Source: Martinezella rhizogenes (GTDB lineage Bacteria; Pseudomonadota; Alphaproteobacteria; Rhizobiales; Rhizobiaceae). Taken from it: a stretch of DNA of 64,000 nt. Shown in pieces: positions 1-11,404 of this stretch. A model generated the notes under the pieces. The model was given only the letters and a program-made list of their open reading frames with translations. It did no database searches and was not told the DNA's origin. The stretch's first letter is position 1, and each line of letters starts with the position of its first letter. The stretch covers positions 558,001 through 622,000 of the forward strand of contig NZ_JUHG01000011.1 in assembly GCF_000799715.1 (NCBI RefSeq), given 5' to 3'. Made by a program: the position numbers and the translations under genes.

Positions 1-423
1 GATAAAGACCAGGCGGCCACCTGGTATCGCAAGTCCGCCGACCAGGGCAGCGCGGGAGGCCAATATGCCCTTGGCTATCTCTATTACAATGGCAGCGGCG
101 TTCCCAAGGACTATGCGCAGGCCGCCGACTTCTTCCGCAAGGCTGCCGAGCAGGGCGACGCACGCGCCCAGTACGGCCTGGGTTCAATGTATTACAATGG
201 CGACGGCGTGCCGAAGGATATCAGTCAGGCCTCCTACTGGTTCCACAAGGCGGCGGACCAGAAGCTGCCGGAGGCGCAGCGTAGCCTGAGCTACATGGCC
301 GCCAATGGCGAAAACCCGCTCAAGGGCGCCAGCCCGGAAGGCAATGAACCGACCACCACGACCAGCCAGAGCAACTCACCCGGCTGGATCATTCTCCAGA
401 TATTGGCGACGCTGTTGCCATAA
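1..423 (+). CDS. Sel1-repeat protein, 3' part (5' end outside window)
   Basis: Frame 1 is open from base 1 to a TAA at 421-423. The 140 visible residues hold Sel1/TPR-like repeats of about 36 residues with the usual AQYALGYLYYNGSGV and A..WF.KAA.Q pattern (about three units), then a Ser/Thr-rich linker and a hydrophobic C-terminal end (GWIILQILATLLP) that could touch or enter a membrane. Sel1 repeats are protein-protein interaction solenoids, often secreted or envelope-associated. No catalytic domain is visible. Two further Sel1 genes follow on the same strand, so this is a paralogue group. The start codon and any signal peptide lie left of the window. Confidence 0.85.
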   Translation, partial: DKDQAATWYRKSADQGSAGGQYALGYLYYNGSGVPKDYAQAADFFRKAAEQGDARAQYGLGSMYYNGDGVPKDISQASYWFHKAADQKLPEAQRSLSYMAANGENPLKGASPEGNEPTTTTSQSNSPGWIILQILATLLP

Positions 424-516
424 GCCGATCATGTATGCGCGCGGAGGCGCCTTGCGCCTCGCCCGTTACATTATTTAGCATTCACAGACAAAAGACGACT
501 GATTGAGGGGTAGATT

Positions 517-1698
517 GTGCATTTCAAGCGAGCAGCCATCGCACTGTTCTTCGCGCTGGCATCCAACGGCATTGCCCACGCCAATACCGGGCAAAATGCC
601 TACGACGGGAGCAACCATAAGGCGGCGCTGGATTATTGGCGCCCGCTCGCAAACAAGGGCGACGCAACGGCACAATTGAAACTTGGCGAGATCTACGAGT
701 CGGGCGATGGCATTGCGAAGGATCTCAAGCAGGCTCTGAAGTGGTATCGCAAGGCAGCCGAGCAAGGCAATGCAAAGGCCGAATTCGATCTCGGCGCCAT
801 GTATGATAAGGGCGAAGGCATCGCCAAGGATCATGCAAAGGCCATCTTCTGGTACCGCAAGGCCGCCGATCAAGGCTATGCCGACGCGCAATACAATCTG
901 GGCGCCATGTATGACGAGGGCGAAGGTGTGTCCAAGGACAGGACCCTGGCTTTCGTCTGGTACAGCAAGGCGGCCGAACAGGGAAATGCCGACGCGCAGT
1001 TCAATGTCGGGGTGATGTACGACAACGGCGATGGCGTCGATCAGGACAAGAGCCAGGCCATCGCCTGGTATCGGAAGGCCGCCGACCAGGGCAATGTCGA
1101 TGCGCAATATAATCTCGCCATCATGTATGACAGCGGCGAAGGCATCACCAAGGACAGCGGTCAGGCTCTCGCCTGGTATCGCAAAGCGGCCGACAGAGGG
1201 AAGATCGAGGCGCAATACAACCTCGCGGTCATGTATCGCGACGGCGCCGGTGTGCCAAAGGACGGCGCTCAAGCCGTCGCCTGGTTCAGCAAGGCCGCCG
1301 ACCAGGGCGATGCCGACGCGCAATATAATCTTGGGACCATGTATGCCGATGGCGACGGGATCACTCAAGACGGCGCCGAGGCCATCACCTGGTTCCGCAA
1401 GGCGGCGGATCAGGGAGACGTCGAGGCCGAATATAATCTCGGCGTGATGTATCGCGACGGCGAAGGTGTTGCGAAGAACGGTCCCGAAGCGGTCGGCTGG
1501 TTCGAAAAGGCAGCTGCCGAGAACTACGCCGACGCGGCTCTCAATCTCGGCGTCATGTATCGCGATGGCGACGGCGTGCCGGCTGATCGTGCGAAGTCCC
1601 TGGAATGGCTCAGCCGGGCCAAGGCCATGGGCGGCAACAATAACGGGCCTGATGACAATGAAGAGATGCCGCTGCAGCGGAAGAGCATCCCGATCTGA
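517..1698 (+). CDS. Secreted Sel1-repeat protein
   Basis: 393 residues from a GTG start, preceded by GAGGGG a few bases upstream. Residues 1-22 form a signal peptide (basic MHFKR, hydrophobic core, IAHA cleavage site). The rest is a nearly perfect array of about nine Sel1 repeats with signature LG.MYD.GEGV.KD...A..WYRKAADQG.A.AQYN, ending in a short acidic and basic tail. The regularity suggests recent internal duplication. Sel1 arrays form alpha-solenoids that act as scaffolds, and no enzyme domain is present, so the role is probably periplasmic or extracellular binding. It lies between two other Sel1 genes on the same strand. Confidence 0.88.
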   Translation: MHFKRAAIALFFALASNGIAHANTGQNAYDGSNHKAALDYWRPLANKGDATAQLKLGEIYESGDGIAKDLKQALKWYRKAAEQGNAKAEFDLGAMYDKGEGIAKDHAKAIFWYRKAADQGYADAQYNLGAMYDEGEGVSKDRTLAFVWYSKAAEQGNADAQFNVGVMYDNGDGVDQDKSQAIAWYRKAADQGNVDAQYNLAIMYDSGEGITKDSGQALAWYRKAADRGKIEAQYNLAVMYRDGAGVPKDGAQAVAWFSKAADQGDADAQYNLGTMYADGDGITQDGAEAITWFRKAADQGDVEAEYNLGVMYRDGEGVAKNGPEAVGWFEKAAAENYADAALNLGVMYRDGDGVPADRAKSLEWLSRAKAMGGNNNGPDDNEEMPLQRKSIPI

Positions 1699-1789
1699 GC
1701 AAACGGATAAATAAGGCCACCCCAATCTTGTTGGGCAGCGGGGAGCCTGGCTCTTGAATGAACTTGGAACACGGATGGGAGATCGCCGG

Positions 1790-2188
1790 ATGCGGTTGAA
1801 ACAGATAGGCTTCGGACTGACGCTGGCACTCTCGATCGCCTTCCATGCCCATGCGGAGGATGGGCAAGCGGCCTACGACAAGGGCGATTACGGCAGTGCC
1901 CTCGCCTCGTGGCAGCCCTTGGCGGATCAGGGCGACGCAATCTCGCAGGACAATATCGGCAGCCTCTATGCCCTCGGTAAAGGCGTTCCGCAGAATTATG
2001 CCCAGGCGATCGGCTGGTTTGCCAAGGCGGCCGATCAAGGTCTGCCCAAGGCGCAATTCCATCTCGGCTACGCCTATCTTCGCGGCGACGGCGTCACGAG
2101 GGACCGCAACATGGCGATAGCCTGGTTCCGCAAAGCCGCCGCTCAAGGATATGCGCCGGCGCAGAGCATTCTCGATCAGATGAACTGA
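1790..2188 (+). CDS. Small secreted Sel1-repeat protein
   Basis: 132 residues from ATG 1790, chosen because GGGAG sits 8 bases upstream and the protein then begins directly with a signal peptide (MRLKQIGFG core ending FHAHA). A TTG at 1754 in the same frame with its own GGGGAG is an alternative that adds 12 residues. The mature part begins DGQAAYDKGDYGSAL, the same opening as the preceding gene, followed by three Sel1 repeats. It looks like a shortened paralogue of its neighbour. Function unknown beyond likely protein binding in the envelope. Confidence 0.8.
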   Translation: MRLKQIGFGLTLALSIAFHAHAEDGQAAYDKGDYGSALASWQPLADQGDAISQDNIGSLYALGKGVPQNYAQAIGWFAKAADQGLPKAQFHLGYAYLRGDGVTRDRNMAIAWFRKAAAQGYAPAQSILDQMN

Positions 2189-2202
2189 GCGGGAAGCTTC
2201 GC

Positions 2203-3138
2203 TCAGAGCATATCTCCGAGGGTCCAGTGGTTGCTCCATCGGGCATCGATCTCGTCCTCGACATTCTGGTAGCGAATGTCGGTCGACAGGCGCAGGCGGC
2301 CGAGCGGATCGCGATTGGTCGTCGAGGCGTGGATCATATAGGGGCTGTGCAGCATGATATCGCCGGCTTCGTAATCGGCGGCAAGCCAGCGCGTATCGAA
2401 ACGCTCGGCCATGTCAGGCAGATCCTTTGAGACCCAGCCGCCTTCGGTCATGTTCTTGTTGAAGGCGCTGACCCGCTCCTCCGGCGTAAGCGCCGCGCCC
2501 TTGACCGCAAATTCCTTTTCCATCTCGGCACCGATCCGGTGCGATCCTTCGAGATAGACGAGACCTCCCATGTCGACCGGGACGTCACCGATCGGGATCC
2601 AGGCGGTGACGATACGGCTGGTACCGCCGCGCAGATAGACCAGATCGTAGTGCGCGGGTGTGACGACTCCGGTGTTCGGGCGGGTGAAGCGCATGATCTT
2701 GCGCTTGTGGAGATAGGAGATGCCCTGCACGAACTCGTCCATGAAGGAGGCGATCCTTGGTTGGGTGCAGAAACCTTCATAGACCACTGAACGCACCAGC
2801 GACATCAGCCGCCGATCAGCGAGCGACTTGTCGGCTTCACCATTTGCAGCAAGGCCGATCATAGGGTCGGAGCCGGGCTCGAGAAGCCCCGTATCCATCA
2901 GATGCCCAAACACCCAGGTGCGGAAGTCGAGCACGTCCTGGCGCTTCAGAAATCCCTTGAGCCAGAGATAGCCATGCTCCTGAAATTGCACACGTAGCGT
3001 TGCGATGTCCGAGGCGGCATCGGTAGGTTGGAGATAACCGAAACGATGCGGCGCCATCGACAAAATCTTGCCATTCGCCTCCAGCGGCACCAATTCCGAA
3101 GGCGTTTCACTCAACACCGAACGCAACGAACCCGACAT
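2203..3138 (-). CDS. Phytanoyl-CoA dioxygenase (PhyH) family oxygenase
   Basis: 311 residues with the Fe(II)/2-oxoglutarate oxygenase fold of the PhyH family. Visible elements: H163-x-D165 in AHYDLVYLRG as the first two iron ligands, the third histidine about residue 270 in MIHAST, and an arginine-rich segment RLRLSTDIRYQ just after it suited to 2-oxoglutarate. PhyH enzymes hydroxylate lipids and small molecules; the substrate here cannot be read from sequence. ATG start at 3138 is preceded by GGGAGGTAG on the minus strand. It is convergent with the Sel1 gene, ending 14 bases away. Confidence 0.85.
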   Translation of the reverse strand: MSGSLRSVLSETPSELVPLEANGKILSMAPHRFGYLQPTDAASDIATLRVQFQEHGYLWLKGFLKRQDVLDFRTWVFGHLMDTGLLEPGSDPMIGLAANGEADKSLADRRLMSLVRSVVYEGFCTQPRIASFMDEFVQGISYLHKRKIMRFTRPNTGVVTPAHYDLVYLRGGTSRIVTAWIPIGDVPVDMGGLVYLEGSHRIGAEMEKEFAVKGAALTPEERVSAFNKNMTEGGWVSKDLPDMAERFDTRWLAADYEAGDIMLHSPYMIHASTTNRDPLGRLRLSTDIRYQNVEDEIDARWSNHWTLGDML

Positions 3139-3246
3139 GCTACCTCCCGTAACATTATTGGCCGGCGGCCTCTCCCCGAAGGTCCCGCCGACCAGTCCAT
3201 TCGAATCATAGGACGAATGAACGGCGCTGCCTAGCGGCTCTTCCCC

Positions 3247-3600
3247 TCACCCCCGGAAAATGAAGGAGGCGCCGATGGCGATCAGCGCGAAACCGATGGC
3301 ATGGTTCCAGGTCAGGTTCTCGCCCAGCCAGAAGACCGAGAAGCCGGAGAACACGATCAGCGTGATCACCTCCTGCATGGTCTTCAACTGCGCCGTCGAA
3401 TAGACGGCCGACCCCAAGCGGTTGGCCGGCACGGCCAGACAATATTCGAAGAAGGCAATGCCCCAGCTGACGATAATGGCGATGAAGATCGCGGTGCTCT
3501 TGTGCTTCAGATGCCCATACCAGGCGAAGGTCATGAAAATATTGGAGGCAAACAGCATAATGATCGGCCAGATGGCGGCCGGACTTAGCAAGGAGGGCAT
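3247..3600 (-). CDS. DUF486 / DMT-type small membrane protein
   Basis: 117 residues, four hydrophobic segments, typical length for the DUF486 family of small drug/metabolite-transporter-like proteins. Conserved features include the internal FFEYCLAVPANR and QLKTMQEVITL.VF segments. Predicted inner-membrane protein; substrate unknown. The gene stands alone between the PhyH gene and a secreted protein. The upstream 250 bases (3601-3854) hold no convincing gene. Confidence 0.82.
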   Translation of the reverse strand: MPSLLSPAAIWPIIMLFASNIFMTFAWYGHLKHKSTAIFIAIIVSWGIAFFEYCLAVPANRLGSAVYSTAQLKTMQEVITLIVFSGFSVFWLGENLTWNHAIGFALIAIGASFIFRG

Positions 3601-3854
3601 GAGGAATCCTTTTAGTATAACGAATGGGCCGCACCATGACCCGCTAACCCCTGAAATTTCAAGAGTGGAATGCTGCGCCGAAATGCTGCGGTGACACGGC
3701 CAGACTGATTACAATTGCATCGCAGACGATAAAATGGAGATGGCATGAGATCATGCGCCTCACCTTTGCCGCAGATGCGGCATTGCTACATCGCCTCAAG
3801 AGATGAAGAATAGCGCAAACGCCCCCGATCTCAGCCGACAAGGGATTGACCGCC

Positions 3855-4367
3855 GTGACCAAGACATCCGTTGCATTGCCCTCCTCGCTCTTTCAACCGC
3901 TCCGCATGGGGCTGCTGGCCGCTGCCATCGTCCTGCCGCTATCGCCCTTGCCCATGGCAGCCACGCCGGCGCAAGCGGCACCCGGTTCCTGTTGGTCGCT
4001 GCTGCAGAGCAAGTTCGGTCCGCAAATCGAGAAATCGGTGAACGAAGCGGACCCTTGCAAGAAGTTGCCGGGGCTCGATCACAAGGAAAAATTCGAGGTC
4101 AAATCGCTGGATGTGTGCAGCGCGCCCGGGGGCGTGCAGATCAACGCCCACGCCGATCTCGCCTGCAAATCGCATGGCGTGCTGCAGGCAACGGTGAAAG
4201 GACAGCTGGAAGCTTCGGTAACGGTCGATGTCGGCGCCTGCAGGATCACCGATTCGCATGTTGGCATCAGCGGCCCGATCGGCGACCTCATATCCTCGGT
4301 CGGCGGCATGCAGGAACTTGCCCGCGGCTTCGCGCAGACGAAGATTTCGGAGATCTGCGGCAAATAG
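3855..4367 (+). CDS. Secreted protein of unknown function
   Basis: 170 residues from GTG 3855. This start was preferred to TTG 3846 because AAGGGA lies about nine bases before the GTG but directly abuts the TTG. An N-terminal signal peptide (long hydrophobic run ending TPAQA) predicts export. The mature part has six or so cysteines (for example CWSLL, DPCKK, DVCSA, LACKS, GACRI, EICGK), consistent with disulfides in the periplasm. I do not recognise the family. A short palindromic repeat follows directly downstream. Confidence 0.7.
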   Translation: MTKTSVALPSSLFQPLRMGLLAAAIVLPLSPLPMAATPAQAAPGSCWSLLQSKFGPQIEKSVNEADPCKKLPGLDHKEKFEVKSLDVCSAPGGVQINAHADLACKSHGVLQATVKGQLEASVTVDVGACRITDSHVGISGPIGDLISSVGGMQELARGFAQTKISEICGK

Positions 4368-4384
4368 ACTGGAGGCCGGCGGCA

Positions 4385-4489
4385 CTACAGCGCCGCGCGT
4401 CACATGTGACGCGCAAAGGTCGCTGTAGCACTTTAAATCTGCTGCATAATTTTATCCTTAAATCGATTCCGATTTAAGGAATTATGCAG
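4385..4489. repeat. Rhizobial-type intergenic palindromic repeat
   Basis: Two adjacent inverted repeats fill the gap between convergent genes. The first has outer arms CTACAGCG/CGCTGTAG (4385-4392 and 4421-4428) around a perfect core GCGCGTCA...TGACGCGC at 4395-4414. The second (4442-4489) pairs CTGCATAATT with AATTATGCAG and TCCTTAAATCG with CGATTTAAGGA. Composite elements of this appearance recur between genes in Rhizobium genomes. It may also serve as a bidirectional terminator. Copy number cannot be judged from one window. Confidence 0.7.
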
Positions 4490-4524
4490 TAGCCACCGGC
4501 CATGCTTCGACGGGGCGCTGCGAT

Positions 4525-5778
4525 CTAGATCGGCAGCGTGCCAGGAGTCTCCTCCACTCCCTTCCCGCCGAAGCGAATATCCTTCTTCTCGAAGCCGAAA
4601 CCGGCAAGCACCGCCACCACGGCGGCGACGATCACAGCTACAATTAACAACGCAAAAGCATAGTCGCCGTTCCAATGTGCCGCGAGGCCCGCCTGGATCG
4701 ACGCATTGCCCGAGGCCAGCAGATTGCCGAGCTGATAGGCGAAACCGGGGAAAGTGCCGCGTATCTCATCCGGCGACAACTCGTTGAGATGCACCGGCAC
4801 GATGCCCCAGGCGCCCTGCACGAAGAACTGCATCAGGAAGGCGCCGATGGCGAGCATGACCGGCCCATGTGCATAAACCCAGAGCGGCGCGATCGGGATT
4901 GCCAGCAAGGCGGCGATGACGATGCCCCGCCGCCGGCCGATGCGTTGCGACAGCGCCCCGAAGGTCAAGCCGCCGATCATCGCACCGATATTGTAGACGA
5001 TGGCGATAGCACCGACCGTGTGGCTATCATATTGCCGCTGGGTTTCGAGGAAGGTCGGATAGAGATCCTGTGTGCCGTGACTGAAGAAATTGAACGCGGT
5101 CATCAGCAGCACCGCCCACAGAAACAGCGGGACATTCTCGCGCAACACGGTGAAGAACGGCCGTTGCGGTTTCGCCTGCCGCTGCACAAAGGCCGGCGAC
5201 TCCTGCACGTTGCGGCGGATATAAAGTACCAACAACGCCGGCAGAGCACCGACCATGAACATGCCGCGCCAGCCGATAACCGGGAACAGCAAAAAGAACA
5301 CGATAGACGCCAGCAGATAGCCGGAGGGATAGCCGGCCTGCAGGATGCCGGAGACGATGCCGCGTGACTCCTCAGGCACGGTTTCCATCGTCAGCGACGC
5401 GCCGACGCCCCACTCGCCACCCATGGCGATGCCGAAGAGCGCTCGCAACACGAGGAACATGGTCAGGCCGGTCGAAAAGCCGGTGAGGAACTCGAACACC
5501 GAATAAAGCAGCACGTCCGCCATCAGCGTCACGCGCCGGCCGTATTTGTCGGCGGCATAGCCAAAGATCAGTGCCCCGAGAGGCCGCATCGCGAGCGTCA
5601 GGAAGATCGCCGCCGCAACGGCCGGAACATCGGTATGAAATTCCTCCGCTATATGCTTGAGAACAAAAACCAATATGAAAAAATCGAAAGCATCCAGCGT
5701 CCAGCCGAGATAGGCGGCGATGACGGTGTTGCGTTGTTGGGGAGACAAGGAACGTAAGCTATCCAAAGCGGTCATCAT
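4525..5778 (-). CDS. MFS transporter, metabolite:proton symporter-like
   Basis: About 417 residues with 12 predicted membrane helices and two MFS signatures: GYAADKYGRR after helix 2 and the equivalent GALSQRIGRRRG in the second half. The opening AAYLGWTLDAFDFFILVFVL resembles the sialic-acid/lactate-type and metabolite:H+ symporter branches, which import organic acids or sugars acids. Start placed at the tandem ATG codons 5778/5775 with GGAGG just upstream; the open frame extends further up but has no better start. Substrate unknown; no linked catabolic genes. Confidence 0.82.
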   Translation of the reverse strand: MMTALDSLRSLSPQQRNTVIAAYLGWTLDAFDFFILVFVLKHIAEEFHTDVPAVAAAIFLTLAMRPLGALIFGYAADKYGRRVTLMADVLLYSVFEFLTGFSTGLTMFLVLRALFGIAMGGEWGVGASLTMETVPEESRGIVSGILQAGYPSGYLLASIVFFLLFPVIGWRGMFMVGALPALLVLYIRRNVQESPAFVQRQAKPQRPFFTVLRENVPLFLWAVLLMTAFNFFSHGTQDLYPTFLETQRQYDSHTVGAIAIVYNIGAMIGGLTFGALSQRIGRRRGIVIAALLAIPIAPLWVYAHGPVMLAIGAFLMQFFVQGAWGIVPVHLNELSPDEIRGTFPGFAYQLGNLLASGNASIQAGLAAHWNGDYAFALLIVAVIVAAVVAVLAGFGFEKKDIRFGGKGVEETPGTLPI

Positions 5779-6059
5779 GATCCTCCGACCGGATGACGGC
5801 GGCGAGGCGGGCAAAGTCCGGATGCCGTCGAAGCTGGGGGGACCCGGCTTTCGCCGGGCATATCGACGTTGCGGCCGGCTCCTCCCTTGGCGCCTGTGAG
5901 GATCGCGCCATGCTGACTTTGGGATCAGCGATAACGCACCAGCCAGCTTTGGCTTGTAACATATTTGCCATAATCGGCGAACGGAAAAATCCGCTTCTTG
6001 TTTCCCTTTTGTACTCTTACCCCCTTCACATCGGCGCGGACTCTCGCCATATTCGCCCG

Positions 6060-8945
<2,886 letters not shown>

Positions 8946-9048
8946 GATACACGCTCCCCTTGTTGAGATCGCGCTTTTGCCTACATGCTGCCGGGTGAGG
9001 AGAAGCCCCGCCGAGCGGGACAAGCGATAACAACAACGGGAGAGAGAC

Positions 9049-9495
9049 ATGCAAGAGGCCCTCGTCGTCCGCCGTGAAACCCATATCGCGGCGCCACCCG
9101 CCGCAGTCTTCGCCCTGCTGACCGATCCGGAAAAGATTCTGCGTTGGATGGGAACCGAGGCGCAGGTCGAGCCTCAACCCGGCGGGCTCTATCTCGTCAA
9201 CGTCACCGGCGCCCGTTTTGCGCGGGGCTCCTTTCGCGAGGTGGTGCCCGTCCATCGCCTCGCCTACAGCTTCGGTTGGGACGGCAGTGAAATCGTGCCT
9301 CCGGGGTCGAGCCTGGTCGAGATAGACCTGATCGAACAGCCGGACGGAACGCTGCTGCGCCTGACCCATACCGGCCTCCCCAACGCCGACCAATGCGCCG
9401 GCCATGCGGAAGGCTGGACTCACTACCTCGGCCGGTTGGCCGAGGTTGCAGCCGGGCGTGCGGTGTCTCCGGATCCTTGGAATGGCAGAGTGTAG
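9049..9495 (+). CDS. SRPBCC / AHSA1-family protein
   Basis: 148 residues. The N-terminus (RRETHIAAPPAAVFALLTDPEKILRWMG) and the later DLIEQPDGTLLRLTHTGLP plus GWTHYL are the hallmark pattern of AHSA1-type START-like proteins, which form a hydrophobic cavity for small ligands. Cytoplasmic, no signal peptide. ATG 9049 follows GGGAGAGAG. Ligand unknown; often these sit with ArsR regulators but none is present here. Confidence 0.85.
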   Translation: MQEALVVRRETHIAAPPAAVFALLTDPEKILRWMGTEAQVEPQPGGLYLVNVTGARFARGSFREVVPVHRLAYSFGWDGSEIVPPGSSLVEIDLIEQPDGTLLRLTHTGLPNADQCAGHAEGWTHYLGRLAEVAAGRAVSPDPWNGRV

Positions 9496-9647
9496 GGCTT
9501 TCCGCTTTCGTCTCGCTTGAACGGATAACCCTTCCGAGGTGAGCAACACCTCATGGGTGCAACTTGCATCATCTGGCTCCTGACAGGCTACAGAGCCATC
9601 GCCAAGGCGCGGATGACAACCCTTGGCTGCCATGGCATGATCGCGGC

Positions 9648-10706
9648 ATGGATCTGCCCACCCCCCTTGCCTGGCTGGTTGACGAGGCCGGCACCTCGCC
9701 CGGCCCTGAATCCTTTCTGGCCGAACTCGGCAAACGGCTGCTGACTGACGGCCTACCGCTGGCCGGTGGCGCCCTGACGCTGGCGGTGCCGCATCCGATC
9801 ATTGCCCGCCGCACCTGGTTATGGCGAGCGGAGACTGACGCGGTGATAGAGGCATTGGGTTTCGCCGGCAGTCCGCTCAGCGATGCCGGGCACGATTGGC
9901 TGGCCGGACTCGGCCCGGTACAGGAGGCCACGATCGGCGCTGCGCCGGACAGTCCGTTGCTGGGCTGGGCCGGGACCCGGTCCTTCAGCCCCGCCGAGAC
10001 AGACCGGCTGCATGAGATCGCCCGCTTCGCCGCCGCACCCTTGGCCGCTCTCGCCGCGCGCGCGGCGACGGCAGCGCTGCTCGAGGCCTATCTCGGACGG
10101 CGCAGCGCCGCTCGGGTGCAGGCCGGCTCGCTTTCGCGCGGCACCGGCGAGACCATCCGCGCCGCCCTGCTCTGCGCCGATCTGCGCGACTTCACCGCCC
10201 TGTCCGAGGTGACGGAACCAACGGCGATGATCGCCATCCTCGACGCCTGGTTCGACCGCGTCACCGGCTCGGTGAACGCCTTCGGTGGCGAGGTGCTGAA
10301 ATTCATCGGCGACGGCGCACTGGCAATCTTCCCGGTCACAGGCACGCCGGGCGAAGCCTGCGACGCGGCCCTGCGCGCGGCCGCCGCCGCCCGCGCCGGC
10401 ATGACCCATCTCGACGGCGTGCGGCAAGCACAAGGACTGCCGCCGCTCCCCTTCGGCATGGCCCTGCATTTCGGCGAAATACTCTGGGGCAATATCGGCG
10501 CCGCCGACCGCCTCGACTTCACCGCCATCGGCCCAGCCGTCAACCTGGTCAGCCGCCTCGAAGGCCTCTGCAAGCCGCTTGGCTACAACGTGCTGATCTC
10601 AGGCGCGGTTGCGGTGGAGACGAAGATGGCTTTGATGCCGCTGGGAGAGCATGTGTTGCGGGGGATTGTTGAGCCGTGTGGGGTTTTTACGTTGGTGGAG
10701 GGGTGA
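9648..10706 (+). CDS. Class III adenylate/guanylate cyclase
   Basis: 352 residues from ATG 9648 (an upstream in-frame ATG at 9564 adds 28 unlikely residues). The C-terminal half is a class III nucleotidyl cyclase domain: CADLRDFTALSE with two metal-binding aspartates (D in ADLRDF and the later GGEVLKFIGDGALAIF), then LHFGEILWGNIGAADRLDFTAIGPAVN with the substrate-specificity and transition-state region. The N-terminal ~150 residues have no recognised sensor domain and no membrane segments, so a cytosolic enzyme making cAMP is likely. Such enzymes are numerous in rhizobia. Confidence 0.88.
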   Translation: MDLPTPLAWLVDEAGTSPGPESFLAELGKRLLTDGLPLAGGALTLAVPHPIIARRTWLWRAETDAVIEALGFAGSPLSDAGHDWLAGLGPVQEATIGAAPDSPLLGWAGTRSFSPAETDRLHEIARFAAAPLAALAARAATAALLEAYLGRRSAARVQAGSLSRGTGETIRAALLCADLRDFTALSEVTEPTAMIAILDAWFDRVTGSVNAFGGEVLKFIGDGALAIFPVTGTPGEACDAALRAAAAARAGMTHLDGVRQAQGLPPLPFGMALHFGEILWGNIGAADRLDFTAIGPAVNLVSRLEGLCKPLGYNVLISGAVAVETKMALMPLGEHVLRGIVEPCGVFTLVEG

Positions 10707-10804
10707 ACTGCGGCGACACACACCCTCAGCTAGAACAACCTTGGGGAAATAACCGTTGCTAGCGACGAGCATTATAGGCAGATTGTTGGTTTGAAAAAGT
10801 AGCT

Positions 10805-11404
10805 TCACTTCTCCATCAAACGAAACCAGTCACGCACGGTCAGTCTCAAACGTAGTTCTTCATCTTCAGCAAGCGGACAGCAATGTGCAATTGGGTTTCT
10901 CAGGGCATTCAAGCTTGCAAAGACCTTCTCAAGGGCTCTTTTGCTGTTGAATATGGATCCAAATAGCGCCCAGTTCGCCGTGATGATAACTGCGAGCTCG
11001 CCAAAAGTTGTGTAGTCCAACTCATTCTGTGAGCGTCGGCTCACGCCAGCGTCAACTTCCTTTTTAATACGCTGAGTGACCTCAGTTTTAATGCTCTCCG
11101 GAACTTTCCCGCTATCCCACCAATCAGAAGACTTTTCATCGCTGACGAAGGTCTCGTCAACCAGCGTCCGAATTGACCTTTCAAGTGAATAGAAGACTTC
11201 ATAGTGCCGGGCCATATTCGCACCTTCGGCCCGTACGGCAGCATCCAATTGCGGATAATATTCTTTTTCAACAATTTCACCTGACGCCGGCAGGTGTCCC
11301 AATTGAATATTGTAATGCCTCTCGATCGCTGCAAGATCTTCGCCAATCATCTGGTTTGTCATTCCAAACGATTTTATTTTCTCGACAGTATCTCTACTCG
11401 CCAT
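10805..11404 (-). CDS. Swt1-type HEPN domain protein
   Basis: 199 residues. The C-terminal part holds the HEPN signature R-x4-H: R169-N-P-I-A-H174, in ALRNPIAHCC. In many HEPN proteins this motif is the RNase active site; the Swt1-like group places it near the C-terminus as here. The upstream helices (YSLERSIRTLVDETF) match the start of that domain. The gene overlaps the upstream DUF5343 gene by 11 bases and both are noticeably AT-richer than the flanks, pointing to acquisition as a unit. Function probably RNA cleavage in defence or toxin-antitoxin context, but that is inference. Confidence 0.72.
   Translation of the reverse strand: MASRDTVEKIKSFGMTNQMIGEDLAAIERHYNIQLGHLPASGEIVEKEYYPQLDAAVRAEGANMARHYEVFYSLERSIRTLVDETFVSDEKSSDWWDSGKVPESIKTEVTQRIKKEVDAGVSRRSQNELDYTTFGELAVIITANWALFGSIFNSKRALEKVFASLNALRNPIAHCCPLAEDEELRLRLTVRDWFRLMEK

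Noticed and set aside
475..1725. 416-codon minus-strand frame opposite the Sel1 gene
   Set aside because: Its repetitive translation is simply the reverse image of the Sel1 repeats.
6000..6014. GTTT-N7-GTAC upstream of uvrB as a LexA (SOS) box
   Set aside because: Spacing fits the alphaproteobacterial GTTC-N7-GTTC site but each half site has a mismatch, so it is too weak to call by eye.
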